Source of the DNA: Whitmania pigra
Taxonomy: Eukaryota > Annelida > Clitellata > Hirudinida > Haemopidae
NCBI GenBank assembly: GCA_021613335.1
Contig: JAJTWR010000141.1
Span: 1-64,000 of the forward strand
Direction: 5' to 3'
DNA length: 64,000 nucleotides
Shown: piece by piece, positions 37,630-48,080 of the stretch
How positions within the stretch are numbered: the first letter of the stretch is position 1
Layout: each line of letters opens with the position of its first letter
Position numbers and translations under genes: made by a program
The notes under the pieces: generated by a model
Databases searched by the model: none
Told to the model about the DNA's origin: nothing
Seen by the model: the letters and a program-made list of their open reading frames with translations, nothing else

Positions 37630-37724
37630 TAGCTGTGATTTTTTTTAAACGGTAAACTTAAAAAATTAACCTCTTATTTGAAACAAAGCAAACAACTCTT
37701 TCATTGTTATTTAATGAGATGTAT

Positions 37725-38996
37725 TTATAACCTGCCTGCAACAACTGTTTTAGGCAGAAAAGATTTGGCATCAAAAATGATTGCTCCCGACTGTTTCATG
37801 GCTTCAAAATCTAATTCTGCAAATTGTTGATGAACAACGGCCAAAATAACCCCGTCGTATTTAAAATCCAATGATTGCGCTAAAGATATCCCATAGTCTT
37901 GAGATACTTTTTGAGGATTAACAACGGGGTCAAAAACAGTAACATGAATTCCAAACGATTTTAATTCATGGTAAATATCAATCACCTTTGTATTTCTGGT
38001 ATCCGGGCAGTTTTCTTTAAAAGCAAAGCCCAAAATAAGCACTTTAGAATCTTTAATAGGTTTTTCAGCCGCCGTCATAAGTTTTACCAGTTTGTTGGCC
38101 ACAAAAACACCCATATTATCATTTACCTTCCGCCCAGAGAGAATAACCTGCGGAAAATAACCTAAGCTTTCTGATTTATGAGCCAGATAATAAGGATCTA
38201 CCCCAATGCAATGCCCGCCAACCAAACCCGGCTTAAAAGGAAGAAAATTCCACTTTGTGCCAGCCGCTTCCAACACCTCGCCGGTATCAATCCCCATTCT
38301 GTCAAATATTAAAGCCAGTTCGTTCACAAAAGAAATGTTTACATCGCGCTGGGCATTTTCTATGGCTTTTGCCGCTTCCGCAACTTTAATGCTTGCAGCT
38401 TTATAAGTGCCGGCAGTAATGATCTTTTTATAAAGCTGATCTACAAACTCTGCGGCTCGGAGATTTGAACCCGAGGTTATCTTTTTTATTCTGGGAAGAG
38501 TGTTTTTTTTGTCGCCCGGATTGATTCTTTCGGGCGAATAACCACAGAAAAAATCGACATTATATTTTAACCCCGAAACTTCTTCCAATACAGGCACACA
38601 GTCTTCTTCCGTACAACCGGGATAAACAGTCGACTCATAAATAACCATATCTCCTTTTTTTAAAAGATTACCAACCATCTTTGAGGCTTTAAGCAAGGGT
38701 TGCAAATCGGGTTGTTTAAACTGATCTACGGGAGTAGGCACGGTTATAATAAAAACATTGCAATATCTGACGTTTTCCAAATAATAACTTAACGCTAAAT
38801 TTTTTCTCCTCGCAAGCTCAAGTTCAGCTATGTTCACTTGGCCGGTATGGTCTTTCCCCGCTTGAAGTTCTTTTATTCGTTTCTCATCAATATCAAATCC
38901 TACCACTTTATATTTTTTAGCGAAAGCGAGCGCTAAAGGCAGACCGACATAACCCAAGCCAATCACTCCAATTTTCGATTCGCTGATTGCTCTCAT
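37725..38996 (-). CDS. UDP-sugar 6-dehydrogenase (TviB/WecC type)
   Basis: This 423-residue enzyme oxidises C6 of a UDP-sugar, probably UDP-N-acetylglucosamine or -galactosamine, to the uronic acid. It has the NAD-binding [17 protein letters not shown], the TVPTPVD and [11 protein letters not shown] segments, and the catalytic Cys in [15 protein letters not shown], then a C-terminal domain with [17 protein letters not shown]. It resembles the TviB (Vi antigen) and capsule-type branch more than UDP-glucose dehydrogenase. It begins directly at the end of rfbA (38997) and so is co-transcribed. The exact substrate cannot be fixed from sequence. Confidence 0.88.
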   Translation of the reverse strand: MRAISESKIGVIGLGYVGLPLALAFAKKYKVVGFDIDEKRIKELQAGKDHTGQVNIAELELARRKNLALSYYLENVRYCNVFIITVPTPVDQFKQPDLQPLLKASKMVGNLLKKGDMVIYESTVYPGCTEEDCVPVLEEVSGLKYNVDFFCGYSPERINPGDKKNTLPRIKKITSGSNLRAAEFVDQLYKKIITAGTYKAASIKVAEAAKAIENAQRDVNISFVNELALIFDRMGIDTGEVLEAAGTKWNFLPFKPGLVGGHCIGVDPYYLAHKSESLGYFPQVILSGRKVNDNMGVFVANKLVKLMTAAEKPIKDSKVLILGFAFKENCPDTRNTKVIDIYHELKSFGIHVTVFDPVVNPQKVSQDYGISLAQSLDFKYDGVILAVVHQQFAELDFEAMKQSGAIIFDAKSFLPKTVVAGRL

Positions 38997-39857
38997 CTAT
39001 TTGATTAATTTCAACAGATAAGACCCGTACCCGCTTTTTACCAAAGGAGTAGCTATTAATTTCAGTTGTTCTGCATCAATAAACCCCATGCGATAAGCAA
39101 TTTCTTCAATACAACCGATCTTTAAGCCCTGCCTTTCCTCAATAATTTGAACAAACTGCCCCGCTTGCATTAAACTTGCAAAAGTACCGGTATCTAACCA
39201 TGCGGTACCCCTGCTTAAAACTCCCGCTTTAAGTTTTCCTTTTTGAAGATAAACCTTGTTTACATCCGTAATTTCGTATTCGCCGCGTAAGGATGGCTTA
39301 ATCTTTTTCGCAATTTCAACAACCTCATTATCATAAAAATACAAGCCTGGAACCGCATAATTCGATTTGGGAGCCACAGGTTTCTCTTCTATAGAGACAA
39401 CCTGATGGTTGGCATTAAATTCTACCACGCCGTAACGCTCCGGATCTGATACCTGATAAGCAAAAACTATTCCTCCATCAGGGTTTGAACTTGCTTGTAA
39501 CAGTTTGGTCATGCCATCTCCATAAAAAATATTATCGCCTAAAACTAAAGCAACTTTGTCTTTGCCTATAAATTCTTCGCCAATAACAAAGGCCTGTGCC
39601 AAACCATTGGGTTCTTGCTGTACGGCATAAACAAATTTGCATCCGATATTGCTTCCGTCTGCCAAAAGTTTTTCAAAATTTGGCAAATCGCGGGGAGTAG
39701 AAATAATCAAAATTTCTTTAATACCCGCAAGCATTAACGTTGATAGCGGATAATAAATCATCGGCTTATCATAAACCGGCATCATCTGCTTGCTGCAAGC
39801 AAGCGTTAATGGATGAAGACGGGTGCCGCTACCGCCGGCCAGGATAATTCCTTTCAT
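38997..39857 (-). CDS. rfbA: Glucose-1-phosphate thymidylyltransferase
   Basis: RfbA makes dTDP-glucose from glucose-1-phosphate and dTTP. The product from the ATG at 39857 is 286 residues: [20 protein letters not shown], then [30 protein letters not shown] and the TAWLDTGT end motif. The frame is open a further 32 codons to 39953, but that extension runs into rfbD and lacks family similarity, so the internal start is right. It is the third gene of an rfbB-rfbD-rfbA run. Confidence 0.93.
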   Translation of the reverse strand: MKGIILAGGSGTRLHPLTLACSKQMMPVYDKPMIYYPLSTLMLAGIKEILIISTPRDLPNFEKLLADGSNIGCKFVYAVQQEPNGLAQAFVIGEEFIGKDKVALVLGDNIFYGDGMTKLLQASSNPDGGIVFAYQVSDPERYGVVEFNANHQVVSIEEKPVAPKSNYAVPGLYFYDNEVVEIAKKIKPSLRGEYEITDVNKVYLQKGKLKAGVLSRGTAWLDTGTFASLMQAGQFVQIIEERQGLKIGCIEEIAYRMGFIDAEQLKLIATPLVKSGYGSYLLKLIK

Positions 39858-39907
39858 CGAATAATTTTTTATTGTTCTGTTTAAAAATGTCCTCTTCTTT
39901 GTTTGAT

Positions 39908-40774
39908 TTACCCTCCCAGCGCTTTCAAGCATTTTGATAAACTTTCTCGCCAATAGGGAATATCCAAGCCGTAAACGGCCTTGATTTTACTTTTGTCCAT
40001 CACCGAAAACGAAGGACGTTTAGCTTTACTTGGATACGCGCTTGCAGATATTGGCGAAACGACCGCTTTCAGGTCAGCCATTTCGAATATAGCTTTTGCA
40101 AAATCGTACCAAGAAACCGCCCCCTCATTGCTGTAATGATAAATACCGTAAATTGACTCTGAAGATTGGATAATATTTATTATTGCATGAGCTAAATCTA
40201 TCGCATAAGTAGGCGAACCAATCTGATCGGCAATAATTTGCAGATTATTTCGCTCAGAACCCAATCTGAGCATTGTTTTAACAAAATTATTGGCAAACTC
40301 AGAATAAAGCCAGCTTGTACGAATAATAATGTGTTTATCAAAAATGGAAGTAATGGCTTTTTCTCCGGCCAATTTGGTTTGCCCGTAAACATTAACGGGT
40401 TTTGTCATATCTGTTTCTTTAAGCAGGCTAACGGTATTTCCGTCAAACACAAAATCGGTTGAAATATGGATAAGTATGGCATTTGCATTTTTGCAGGCTT
40501 TTGCCAAACAGGCAGCCCCTGTTTCGTTGACCGCTTTGGCTGCTTCTACTTCTTCTTCAGCCTTATCTACCGCTGTGTAAGCCGCGCAATTGACCACAAA
40601 CTGGGCTTGTTCTCTTTCAAAAAAGACTTTCAGAGCAGCTTCATTTAAGATATTTGCATCGCGCTTGCTAGCAAAAACAACGGGATTAAAATTCCTTTCG
40701 GCGGTAACAGCCTTTAAGCACTGTCCTAACTGGCCGTTGGCGCCAAATACCAATACTTTTTTACGCTCTGTCAC
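39908..40774 (-). CDS. rfbD: dTDP-4-dehydrorhamnose reductase
   Basis: RfbD performs the last step of dTDP-L-rhamnose synthesis. The 288-residue product shows [15 protein letters not shown] (NADPH binding), [24 protein letters not shown], the Y-G-Q-T-K-L-A-G-E catalytic segment, and [20 protein letters not shown], all typical. Its start overlaps the end of rfbB by 14 bases, implying one transcript. The 3,5-epimerase RfbC, which must act between RfbB and RfbD, is not encoded in the cluster. Confidence 0.93.
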   Translation of the reverse strand: MTERKKVLVFGANGQLGQCLKAVTAERNFNPVVFASKRDANILNEAALKVFFEREQAQFVVNCAAYTAVDKAEEEVEAAKAVNETGAACLAKACKNANAILIHISTDFVFDGNTVSLLKETDMTKPVNVYGQTKLAGEKAITSIFDKHIIIRTSWLYSEFANNFVKTMLRLGSERNNLQIIADQIGSPTYAIDLAHAIINIIQSSESIYGIYHYSNEGAVSWYDFAKAIFEMADLKAVVSPISASAYPSKAKRPSFSVMDKSKIKAVYGLDIPYWRESLSKCLKALGG

Positions 40775-41816
40775 CGTATTGTTTTTCGTAGTATGTTTGA
40801 TAATTGCCAGAGGTTACATTGTATAACCACTCTTGATTTTCGAGATACCAATCAACGGTTTTTTCCAAGCCTTCTTCAAACTGTAAACTGGGCGCCCAGC
40901 CGAACTCTTTTTGCAATTTAGCAGAATCGATGGCATAGCGTAAATCGTGTCCGGCTCTATCGGTTACAAAAGTGATTAACTTAGCCGATTCTCCTTCTGC
41001 ACGGTTTAATTTCCTGTCCATGATTTTGCACAAAAGATGAATCAAATCAATATTTTTCCATTCGTTATGGCCTCCGATGTTATAAGTAAGGCCGGCTTTT
41101 GCCTGATGAAAAATCACGTCAATTGCCCTTGCATGATCCTCCACCCATAACCAATCTCTCACATTTTCGCCTTTTCCATACACCGGAACAGGTTTGTTAT
41201 TTTTGATGTTGTTAATGGCTAAAGGAATTAATTTTTCAGGAAAATGATGCGAACCATAATTATTAGAACAATTAGAAATTACGCAATTCATGCCATAAGT
41301 ATTATGATAAGCTCTCACAAAGTGGTCTGAACCGGCTTTTGAAGCCGAATAAGGGCTACGCGGATCATAAGCAGTTGTTTCGGTAAACATGCCGTTTTTA
41401 CCTAAAGCGCCATAAACCTCGTCTGTGCTTACATGATAGAATCTTTTTTTATCGTATAGCCCTTTCCAGGATCGGCGCGCCGCATTTAACAAATTAACCG
41501 TTCCTACAACATTGGTCATAACAAAAGCCGTTGGATCGGTAATCGACCTGTCAACATGGCTTTCTGCGGCCAAATGAATAACCGCATCAAAATTTTCATT
41601 TTCAAATAACCGATTGATATTTGGAGCATCAACAATATCTGCTTTTACAAAACGGTAATTTGTTCTGTTTTCAATATCTTTAAGGTTAGCCAAATTACCT
41701 GCATAAGTCAGTTTATCTAAGTTTACAACTTGATAATTTGGATAACTGTTCACAAAATGCCTCGTCACATGCGAACCAATAAAACCCGCCCCGCCGGTTA
41801 TAAGTATTTTTTTCAA
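40761..41816 (-). CDS. rfbB: dTDP-glucose 4,6-dehydratase
   Basis: RfbB converts dTDP-glucose to dTDP-4-keto-6-deoxyglucose. The 351-residue product has ITGGAGFIGSHVTRHFV at the N-terminus, HLAAESHVDRSI, the catalytic HVSTDEVYG, YSASKAGSDHFVRAY (Y-x-x-x-K), and NCSNNYGSHHFPEKLIPLAI, as in RmlB. It is the first gene of the nucleotide-sugar cluster on this strand. A TATTTTTG box on the minus strand about 20 bases upstream could be its promoter, with a very short leader. Confidence 0.94.
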   Translation of the reverse strand: MKKILITGGAGFIGSHVTRHFVNSYPNYQVVNLDKLTYAGNLANLKDIENRTNYRFVKADIVDAPNINRLFENENFDAVIHLAAESHVDRSITDPTAFVMTNVVGTVNLLNAARRSWKGLYDKKRFYHVSTDEVYGALGKNGMFTETTAYDPRSPYSASKAGSDHFVRAYHNTYGMNCVISNCSNNYGSHHFPEKLIPLAINNIKNNKPVPVYGKGENVRDWLWVEDHARAIDVIFHQAKAGLTYNIGGHNEWKNIDLIHLLCKIMDRKLNRAEGESAKLITFVTDRAGHDLRYAIDSAKLQKEFGWAPSLQFEEGLEKTVDWYLENQEWLYNVTSGNYQTYYEKQYGDRA

Positions 41817-42046
41817 ATGATAAAAGTATTTTTAACAAAAATAACAGTATTATCAATATTTCTGCTTTTTTACGATTTGATAAACAGTTCTGATCGGCCA
41901 TAGCCGCCGGCCTAATTGCTCAAAGCTGCCATGAGCCGCTTTTTTGCCGCAAAAAAGTTTTTTGAAAAAAGAGAAAAGACTTACCGCTTTTTTATTTTGC
42001 CTTGTTGTATAGCCTTTTCTGCTGAAGGAGGCTTGGTCTTTTCTGT

Positions 42047-42604
42047 TTATTTTACTAAATTTTCCAATTCTGCATACCAGGTTTGCCCATATTTTCTAAT
42101 CAAAGGTTCTTTTAAAAACTGGTATACCGGCACTTGCAGTTTATTGCCGTAAGCACAGGCATTATTGCAAATAGGCTGCCTGTCGTAACGGAGTACGTCA
42201 AACTCCGGGTAATGGGAAATACGAATAGGGTATAAATGACAGGAAATTGGTTTTTTCCAATCCACTAAACCTTGCTCATACCCTTTTTCTATAGCGCATT
42301 TAGTAATTCCGTTTTCAAAAGTAACATAAGCGCATTCTTTATTTCCATCTACGCAAGGGGTGGTTAAATCGCCATCGACATCTAAAACGGAAGTTCCGTT
42401 TTGTTCAATGGTTTTAGCGCCTTTTGGGGTAAGCAAATGCTTGATTTTGGAATATATATCTTCTAAAATTTGCTTCTCTTTATGCTCTAAAGGCGCTCCG
42501 GAGTTTCCTTCAATACAACAGATTCCTTTACACTTATTCAGGTTACAAACAAAATTTTCGCCAATCACATCCTCATATACCAAAACTTGTTGAACTTCAA
42601 TCAT
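42047..42604 (-). CDS. DUF3109 family Cys-rich protein
   Basis: The 185-residue product is a DUF3109 protein, conserved across Bacteroidota. Eight or more cysteines appear in fixed settings (CNLNKCKGICCIEG, CVDGNKECAYVTF, KCAIEKGY, SCHLYPIRI, ICNNACAYG), a pattern suggestive of metal or iron-sulfur binding, similar to YkgJ-type proteins. Its biochemical role is unknown. The ATG overlaps the stop of the upstream DUF3108 gene (ATGA at 42601-42604), so the two are translationally coupled. Confidence 0.87.
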   Translation of the reverse strand: MIEVQQVLVYEDVIGENFVCNLNKCKGICCIEGNSGAPLEHKEKQILEDIYSKIKHLLTPKGAKTIEQNGTSVLDVDGDLTTPCVDGNKECAYVTFENGITKCAIEKGYEQGLVDWKKPISCHLYPIRISHYPEFDVLRYDRQPICNNACAYGNKLQVPVYQFLKEPLIRKYGQTWYAELENLVK

Positions 42605-43374
42605 TTTACGTTAACAAGGGGATATTTTAAACCATTGGCCGAGGTAATTTCCATAGTAACCGAGCCCACTATAATTTCAACCTGCGCTTTTACCAGCAAT
42701 CGATTACCATCGTCGGTTATCCAAAGGTGTAATTTACTGTCTTTTTTAAAGATGCGGCCAGGTTTAATGGAGGGAGAAAATTTAAAACATCGAACATAAC
42801 CTAAATTACTTTTAATAATTTCTTTACCCAGATACTTTATTTCCAAAGCGGAAGTTTCTTCGCCTAAAAAATAATTGAACTTATATGAATCGCCTATTTT
42901 TAATTTGCTGGTATCGATATTACGCGAAAAATAATAAACCGATAACAGATCGAAGGTTTGATCGGTAGGCGTTGTAAAACTTCCGCGATTGGAAATAATT
43001 TTTTTATCTTCCTGATAAAATCTTACTTTATCCTGTCGCCTGTAGCTTGATTCATGAATATTCTCTTGGTAAAAATAAGGCAATAAAGAGGTTTGGTCTA
43101 TATATGAATCGTAATAATCTCTGACTTTATATATAATATCAAAAGCGCCTGATGTTTTGACTTCTGCTTTCAAAAGATAAGTCGGCTTGTCGTCAAATTT
43201 TACATCGGTCTCAAGCACTTTAAAGGCGGCTCTTGCAACCGTAAAAAAACCATATTCAAACCTGTAATTTAACTCCTCTCCAGGCCGAAACACCTTGTCG
43301 GGTTTTACGACGACTGATTGAGCAAATACAAAATTCTGCCAAAACAGAAATAAAAATATTTTTAAGCGTTTCAT
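42601..43374 (-). CDS. DUF3108 domain periplasmic/envelope protein
   Basis: The family start is the ATG at 43374, giving 257 residues with a signal peptide (MKRLKIFLFLFWQNFVFAQS). The upstream extension of the frame to 43449 would overlap DUF2480. The mature part is beta-rich with FRPGEELNYRFEYGFFTVA, YYDSYIDQTSLLPYF and LHLWITDDGNRLLVKAQVEI, the DUF3108 pattern. The function is not established; it is probably an envelope protein. It is sandwiched between DUF2480 (28 bases upstream) and DUF3109 (overlapping). Confidence 0.85.
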   Translation of the reverse strand: MKRLKIFLFLFWQNFVFAQSVVVKPDKVFRPGEELNYRFEYGFFTVARAAFKVLETDVKFDDKPTYLLKAEVKTSGAFDIIYKVRDYYDSYIDQTSLLPYFYQENIHESSYRRQDKVRFYQEDKKIISNRGSFTTPTDQTFDLLSVYYFSRNIDTSKLKIGDSYKFNYFLGEETSALEIKYLGKEIIKSNLGYVRCFKFSPSIKPGRIFKKDSKLHLWITDDGNRLLVKAQVEIIVGSVTMEITSANGLKYPLVNVK

Positions 43375-43402
43375 ATGTATGGACAAACAAAAAGTAACTT
43401 GA

Positions 43403-43918
43403 TTAATCTTTTCGTTTATAAACAGGAACTGTTGAGCAAGGTTCGCCATACATAATGCTTTTTACAACAGGAGTTAATAGGGCGGTAAGCTCTACATAAG
43501 CAGCACAGGGTATTTCCAAATCGGCGCAACCTTTAATTACTATGCGTTGATCTTTAAAACGGTTTACGTCTAGTTTTGCCAGCGATTTTGTATACAAAAC
43601 CGTTTCAAGCGTATTTAAATCCCCAAACACCACTTGGTTGGCAAAAGGCTTTATTTTATTGGCCAATAACATATAAGCCCAAGTGGGTACAATCGCGTCT
43701 GTACTACAGGTAATTGCTACATTTTTATTTTGATATTGACTCCAGTCGTGTTCTTTTATGAATTTCCTAAAGTCTTGTTCTTTCAAAATAAGCCCCTCAA
43801 ACAGATTATCTTTTATATCATAGAGTATGCGCTCGCCTTTCACATAATAATCCTCTAAATTAAAAACAATCAATCCGCTGCCGGCAACTTTATTAACGAT
43901 GTTTTCTTGAATAACCAT
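43403..43918 (-). CDS. DUF2480 family protein
   Basis: The 171-residue cytoplasmic protein matches DUF2480, found almost only in Bacteroidota: IVFNLEDYYVKGERILYDIK, HDWSQYQNKNVAITCSTDAI, VPTWAYMLLANKI, IVIKGCADLEIPCAAYVEL. The role is unknown; one proposal from family context is iron-sulfur or redox biology, which I cannot test here. It is the first gene of the DUF2480-DUF3108-DUF3109 operon. Confidence 0.87.
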   Translation of the reverse strand: MVIQENIVNKVAGSGLIVFNLEDYYVKGERILYDIKDNLFEGLILKEQDFRKFIKEHDWSQYQNKNVAITCSTDAIVPTWAYMLLANKIKPFANQVVFGDLNTLETVLYTKSLAKLDVNRFKDQRIVIKGCADLEIPCAAYVELTALLTPVVKSIMYGEPCSTVPVYKRKD

Positions 43919-43984
43919 AATTACAAAATAAAAAATTATCCCCTTATAACAGGAACAGTTGTAAAATTAATATTATTCATTAGT

Positions 43985-46069
43985 TTAATAGAATTTCACC
44001 CTATTGTCTTTTATATTGGCTTTATCTTGCATAGCTCTAAAAGCAGTTTCTAAAGAACGCTGACCTAACATTAAAGCCATGCTTTTCTTTTGTTGCATGA
44101 TATTGGTTTGCTGCGCCGGATTGGTAAATCCGTCAACCGAAATTACATAAACGCCTCTTTCCCCTTTTATTGGTTTAGAAACTTTCCCTGTCTGAGAGCC
44201 AAAAGCATTACCCACAACCGCATTTTCTTGGGCTAAACCCGGAATAACCGGGTTAGCAAAAACGATGTTTTGAACCGGAACAACCTGCTTGCCAACTTTT
44301 TGGGCAATGGCCTCTAAACTTCCTTTCCCCGCCTTTTCAAATTTTTCGATCAACAGTTTGGCTTTAACTGCATTAATTACATCCGACTGAATTTCTTTTT
44401 TAACATCCGCTAAAGATAATTGTCCTTTAGGCCTGATTTCAGTTAATTTAGCAACTACAAAAGCATCGTTCATTCCGTAAATTTCCGGCAATACATCGCC
44501 TTTATCAGCCTCGTATGCTGCTTTAATAATTGGGCGAGGGTTATCTAGCCCCGCAGCAAAGCCCTGCGTTGCCGTTAATCTGCCTGCCGACGCTATAGTA
44601 TAGCCTCTTTTTTCTGCCAAAGAGTTGAAATTTTTGGAATTGACTTCGTTTAAAAAAGTTGAAGCTTTTTTATAGGCCGCATCTCTTGTACTCTGACTGG
44701 GTTCCAAATTTTTTTCGATATACGCTAATTTTATAACCTTAGAAGAACCAATTTGCTTTTCTATTTTAACAACATGTATCCCAAATTGAGAAACCGCCAC
44801 GTTTATTTCCCCAGATTTACCATCAAATGCAGCGTTTTCAAATTCAGTCACCATGGTTCCACGGCCAAAAGTCCCTAACTCGCCGCCTTTGTCTTTTGAG
44901 CCGTCAACGCTATATTTTGCAGCCAGTTCAGCAAAATTACCTCCATTTTGCGCAACTGCTTTTAAAGAATCGGCCATTTTTTTAGCCGCTTCCAAACCGC
45001 CTACTTTTCCCGGATCGATAAGAATATGACTGGCTTTAACAGAATCGGGAGAAAAACGAGCGGCAACAACTTTAAATAACTTATAAGAATTACCCAACAA
45101 CACAGGGCCATAAAAACTACCCGCCGGAAGGCTAAACGCAATCGAATCGATATTATAATCTAATTTACCTTTGGTTAACCAAGTATAAGGAACTTTATGA
45201 TCAGAATTGCTGGCGGCAAACAAAGAATCGTTTGCGGCAGTTTTAAAATCAGCCGCTAACTTTTCTACGGTTGCTTTAATTGCTGCGCTGTCTTTAACGG
45301 TGGGCTTTATGCTAAAAGAAACATAATCTAAGTTGCGTTGTTCCTGTTGATTTACAAAACGGTTTTTATTTGCGTTGTAATAATCCTGATAATCATCATC
45401 GGTTATTTTTAACCCTTTATCGGCGAGGGAAGCATAATCCAACATCACATACTTGAAATTAACCAATTTATTACGGTTAATATGCTCGTCATTAGCTTCC
45501 AAACTTGTAACATAGATAGAATTGCTAATCAATTTCGCATATTTTTGCTGTAAAGCCTGCCTTTCAATTTCCTGTTCTAACAGCAGCCATTGCTTTTGAA
45601 CGTCAGCATCATTAGATTTTCTTGAAGATAAGATAGCGGGGCGATCTATCTGACCTGTTTTGGGATTGCCGAAATATTGTACAATAAGCGGACTTGGTTT
45701 TTTCCCTTGCACCAAATCAAAAAGCTCATCGCCGGAAACGGTTAAACCAATCCGGTTATATTCTTTTTCTAAAAGCGTTTTTGCAATTTCCGATTGCCAT
45801 GCTTGGTCTACGGCCATAGCCTGCATCTGCGGGTTTAAGCTCCCTCCGTATTGCTGGCTAAACTGCGCGGAACTTTGTTCTACTTTTTTATTGAATTCCT
45901 CATATTTGATTCTTTTGCCGTCAATAGAGCCCACATCCGTTGCGGATGCTCCAAAAAGGACGGACCCTTGCTGTAACAAGGGTTCTAAAACAAATAACGC
46001 CAATACAACTGCAATACCGCCAACAAGAAAATAACCCATCTTGGTACGCATGAAAGTCATTAATCCCAT
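43985..46069 (-). CDS. PpiD/SurA-like membrane-anchored peptidyl-prolyl isomerase
   Basis: A 694-residue foldase for exported proteins. One N-terminal membrane helix (residues about 12-30, GYFLVGGIAVVLALFVLEPL) anchors a periplasmic SurA_N-type chaperone region (GSIDGKRIKYEEFNKKVEQS). A parvulin rotamase domain lies near residues 345-440 (VKASHILIDPG, LAAKYSVDGSKDKGGELGTF, FGIHVVKIEK), with a further degenerate rotamase-like part behind it. This is the usual PpiD layout in Bacteroidota. It would help fold outer-membrane proteins as they leave the Sec channel. Confidence 0.88.
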   Translation of the reverse strand: MGLMTFMRTKMGYFLVGGIAVVLALFVLEPLLQQGSVLFGASATDVGSIDGKRIKYEEFNKKVEQSSAQFSQQYGGSLNPQMQAMAVDQAWQSEIAKTLLEKEYNRIGLTVSGDELFDLVQGKKPSPLIVQYFGNPKTGQIDRPAILSSRKSNDADVQKQWLLLEQEIERQALQQKYAKLISNSIYVTSLEANDEHINRNKLVNFKYVMLDYASLADKGLKITDDDYQDYYNANKNRFVNQQEQRNLDYVSFSIKPTVKDSAAIKATVEKLAADFKTAANDSLFAASNSDHKVPYTWLTKGKLDYNIDSIAFSLPAGSFYGPVLLGNSYKLFKVVAARFSPDSVKASHILIDPGKVGGLEAAKKMADSLKAVAQNGGNFAELAAKYSVDGSKDKGGELGTFGRGTMVTEFENAAFDGKSGEINVAVSQFGIHVVKIEKQIGSSKVIKLAYIEKNLEPSQSTRDAAYKKASTFLNEVNSKNFNSLAEKRGYTIASAGRLTATQGFAAGLDNPRPIIKAAYEADKGDVLPEIYGMNDAFVVAKLTEIRPKGQLSLADVKKEIQSDVINAVKAKLLIEKFEKAGKGSLEAIAQKVGKQVVPVQNIVFANPVIPGLAQENAVVGNAFGSQTGKVSKPIKGERGVYVISVDGFTNPAQQTNIMQQKKSMALMLGQRSLETAFRAMQDKANIKDNRVKFY

Positions 46070-46198
46070 ACTGTTTTTTTGTATATTACTTTTTCTGTAT
46101 AAAACTTTTTAAAAGAGGGCACAAGATACAAATTTTGTATATAATGTAGAAAATATAAATTATTAATTGATTTGGTAAAATACATACTGAAATTGTTT

Positions 46199-46768
46199 TT
46201 AAGGCGCTAATTGCTCCTCTAAATAAGTTTTCCCGGAGGCTTCAACAATTTTATACGAGCTAAAATCCTGCGGCGCGCTAAAATGTGTGCCGCTGATGGT
46301 AGAGCCGTCTTTCCATTTTACGGTTCCGTACGGAGAGGTATACATTTTTGTATTCTCATTCCAGGTCAGCTCGTCTGTTGTAAAAGTCATATTATCGCTA
46401 ACAAGCACCACATTTTTACGAAAAACGGTGATTTTATCTGTTTCCTTATTAATGGCATAATCTGAACGCAGGCTTCCGCTTTGATTCATATGATCGTCAA
46501 AAAAAATAATATTTAAGCCTTTCGGCATCTCGCTGTATGCGTTGCCGCTTGAAGGAGTAACCTTATCCAAAACAGGGGCAGTTCCTTTGGCCTTTACTTT
46601 AGCAGAATCGCTATATATGATTTCCACATCATAAGAACGGTCTTTTGACAGGGTTATCTTTTTTATAGAAATTGAAGAAACTTTTTTTAAATCGTCGCTG
46701 TTACAACCCAGCAAACAACCCGTTAAAAACAATGCCGGGAATAAACCGTATTTTTTGGCAAAAGCCAT
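46199..46768 (-). CDS. lptC: LPS export protein LptC
   Basis: A 189-residue lipoprotein-like protein (lipobox LLGC near residue 22) with the LptC fold signature: a beta-jellyroll of short repeated strands including YDVEIIYSDSAKVKAKGTAP, LNIIFFDDHMNQSGSLRSDY and MTFTTDELTWNENTKMY. LptC passes lipopolysaccharide from the LptBFG transporter to LptA. The Bacteroidota form is commonly encoded next to coaX and a membrane protein, as here. It starts 5 bases after the outer-membrane protein gene. Confidence 0.82.
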   Translation of the reverse strand: MAFAKKYGLFPALFLTGCLLGCNSDDLKKVSSISIKKITLSKDRSYDVEIIYSDSAKVKAKGTAPVLDKVTPSSGNAYSEMPKGLNIIFFDDHMNQSGSLRSDYAINKETDKITVFRKNVVLVSDNMTFTTDELTWNENTKMYTSPYGTVKWKDGSTISGTHFSAPQDFSSYKIVEASGKTYLEEQLAP

Positions 46769-46773
46769 ACCTG

Positions 46774-48078
46774 CTAATCGAATTTAAAACGTTGGAACCA
46801 CTTATCGTTTAATGTAAAACCCAGAGTAAAATTCACATACCGCTCTGATAAAAGACCATTGGTTATCCTTCCGCGTTTGCCTAATTCTATTGCAACATTT
46901 GCCTTATAAAAAGTATTTCTGGAATACGATGAAAGCGGCAAGCCTAAACCAAATGTTATGGCCGTATTTTTAATGTTTTGCTGATTAATTTGAACATAGG
47001 TTTTATCATAACAGAAACCAAAACGGTAATCTACGCGCTTAAAATAACCGCTAATTGCAGTATTATCGGGCGTAAATTGGCCGCCTACAGAAAACCCGTA
47101 CGTATCCTGAAGATTTTGATTTGTTCCGGAAATGATTAATTCAGACCATTTGCCGATTCGGTAATCGACTCCAAATAACCATTTATTTTCTTTTTGAACA
47201 GAAAACCCAAAATTGTGCAACAAAGGTAATTTTAAATTTGTCGGCACATTTTCTTTTATCTCTAAGGTATCTATCGCTTCCATTTCATTCCCTGAAATGT
47301 CATTAAAATATTGTGTAACGTAGTTGCTTGTCTTAGATTTTAGCTTTGATTGCGACGAACCAGAATAACCTAGTACAAAGGACGTTTTGCGGGCAATTTT
47401 AAAATCATACTGTACGCCATAACTAAACGCAACGCCCTTTGTAGAATTTTTAACCTGATTTTTTAAATTTATGGAAGCTCCCTGTTCATCCGGATATTCG
47501 CTTGCCCGGCTTTGTATCAGGTTGCCAAACAAATACTCGGCATTTGCCCCTAAGCTGAAATGATTTCCAAATCGGATTCCATAACCTATATAAGCCTTAG
47601 ATAAACCGCCTTCGCCACGGTAAATGTATTTCACGTTTTTAGACTGCGAACCCTCGCCCACAGTGGCGATATTAGAAAAATCATAACCTAATTCTGAATA
47701 AGGTAAAATGCCGATGCTTAAGGCTGATTTTAGCGTAACCGGAAACGCCATAGCCACGTGGGCTAAGGTGGCGTTAAAATTATTTTCGCTTATTTTACCG
47801 TTATCTAACCACCTGTAGGTTGTGCTGAGTCCAATATCTATGGAAGTAAGACTGATGTTTGCATAAGTTGCCGGGTTTTGCATGTTAATATTATTAAAGA
47901 AATTACTTTTTTGAACGCCTGTTGAGATGCCTCCCATCGCTCTATACTGAGGAAGCAAGGAACCTTTTATATTCCCTAGTCCAAATTTAGAATAGGGCGA
48001 TTGAATAGTAATTTGCGCATGGGCAGCGCCGATACTTAAAATGGTAAAAACAAATATATTTCTTAACTTTTTATACAT
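46774..48078 (-). CDS. Outer-membrane beta-barrel protein of the coaX-lptC locus
   Basis: The 434-residue product has a signal peptide ending AHAQ and a long beta-strand-rich body with FadL/OmpP1-like features: SPYSKFGLGNIKG, AMGGISTG, NINMQNPATYANISL near the N-terminus, and a C-terminal strand ending in FKFD. This gene sits between coaX and lptC in many Bacteroidota but has no assigned ligand. Two bases separate it from coaX, so it belongs to that operon. A transport function is inferred from FadL resemblance only. Confidence 0.78.
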   Translation of the reverse strand: MYKKLRNIFVFTILSIGAAHAQITIQSPYSKFGLGNIKGSLLPQYRAMGGISTGVQKSNFFNNINMQNPATYANISLTSIDIGLSTTYRWLDNGKISENNFNATLAHVAMAFPVTLKSALSIGILPYSELGYDFSNIATVGEGSQSKNVKYIYRGEGGLSKAYIGYGIRFGNHFSLGANAEYLFGNLIQSRASEYPDEQGASINLKNQVKNSTKGVAFSYGVQYDFKIARKTSFVLGYSGSSQSKLKSKTSNYVTQYFNDISGNEMEAIDTLEIKENVPTNLKLPLLHNFGFSVQKENKWLFGVDYRIGKWSELIISGTNQNLQDTYGFSVGGQFTPDNTAISGYFKRVDYRFGFCYDKTYVQINQQNIKNTAITFGLGLPLSSYSRNTFYKANVAIELGKRGRITNGLLSERYVNFTLGFTLNDKWFQRFKFD

Positions 48079-48080
48079 AT

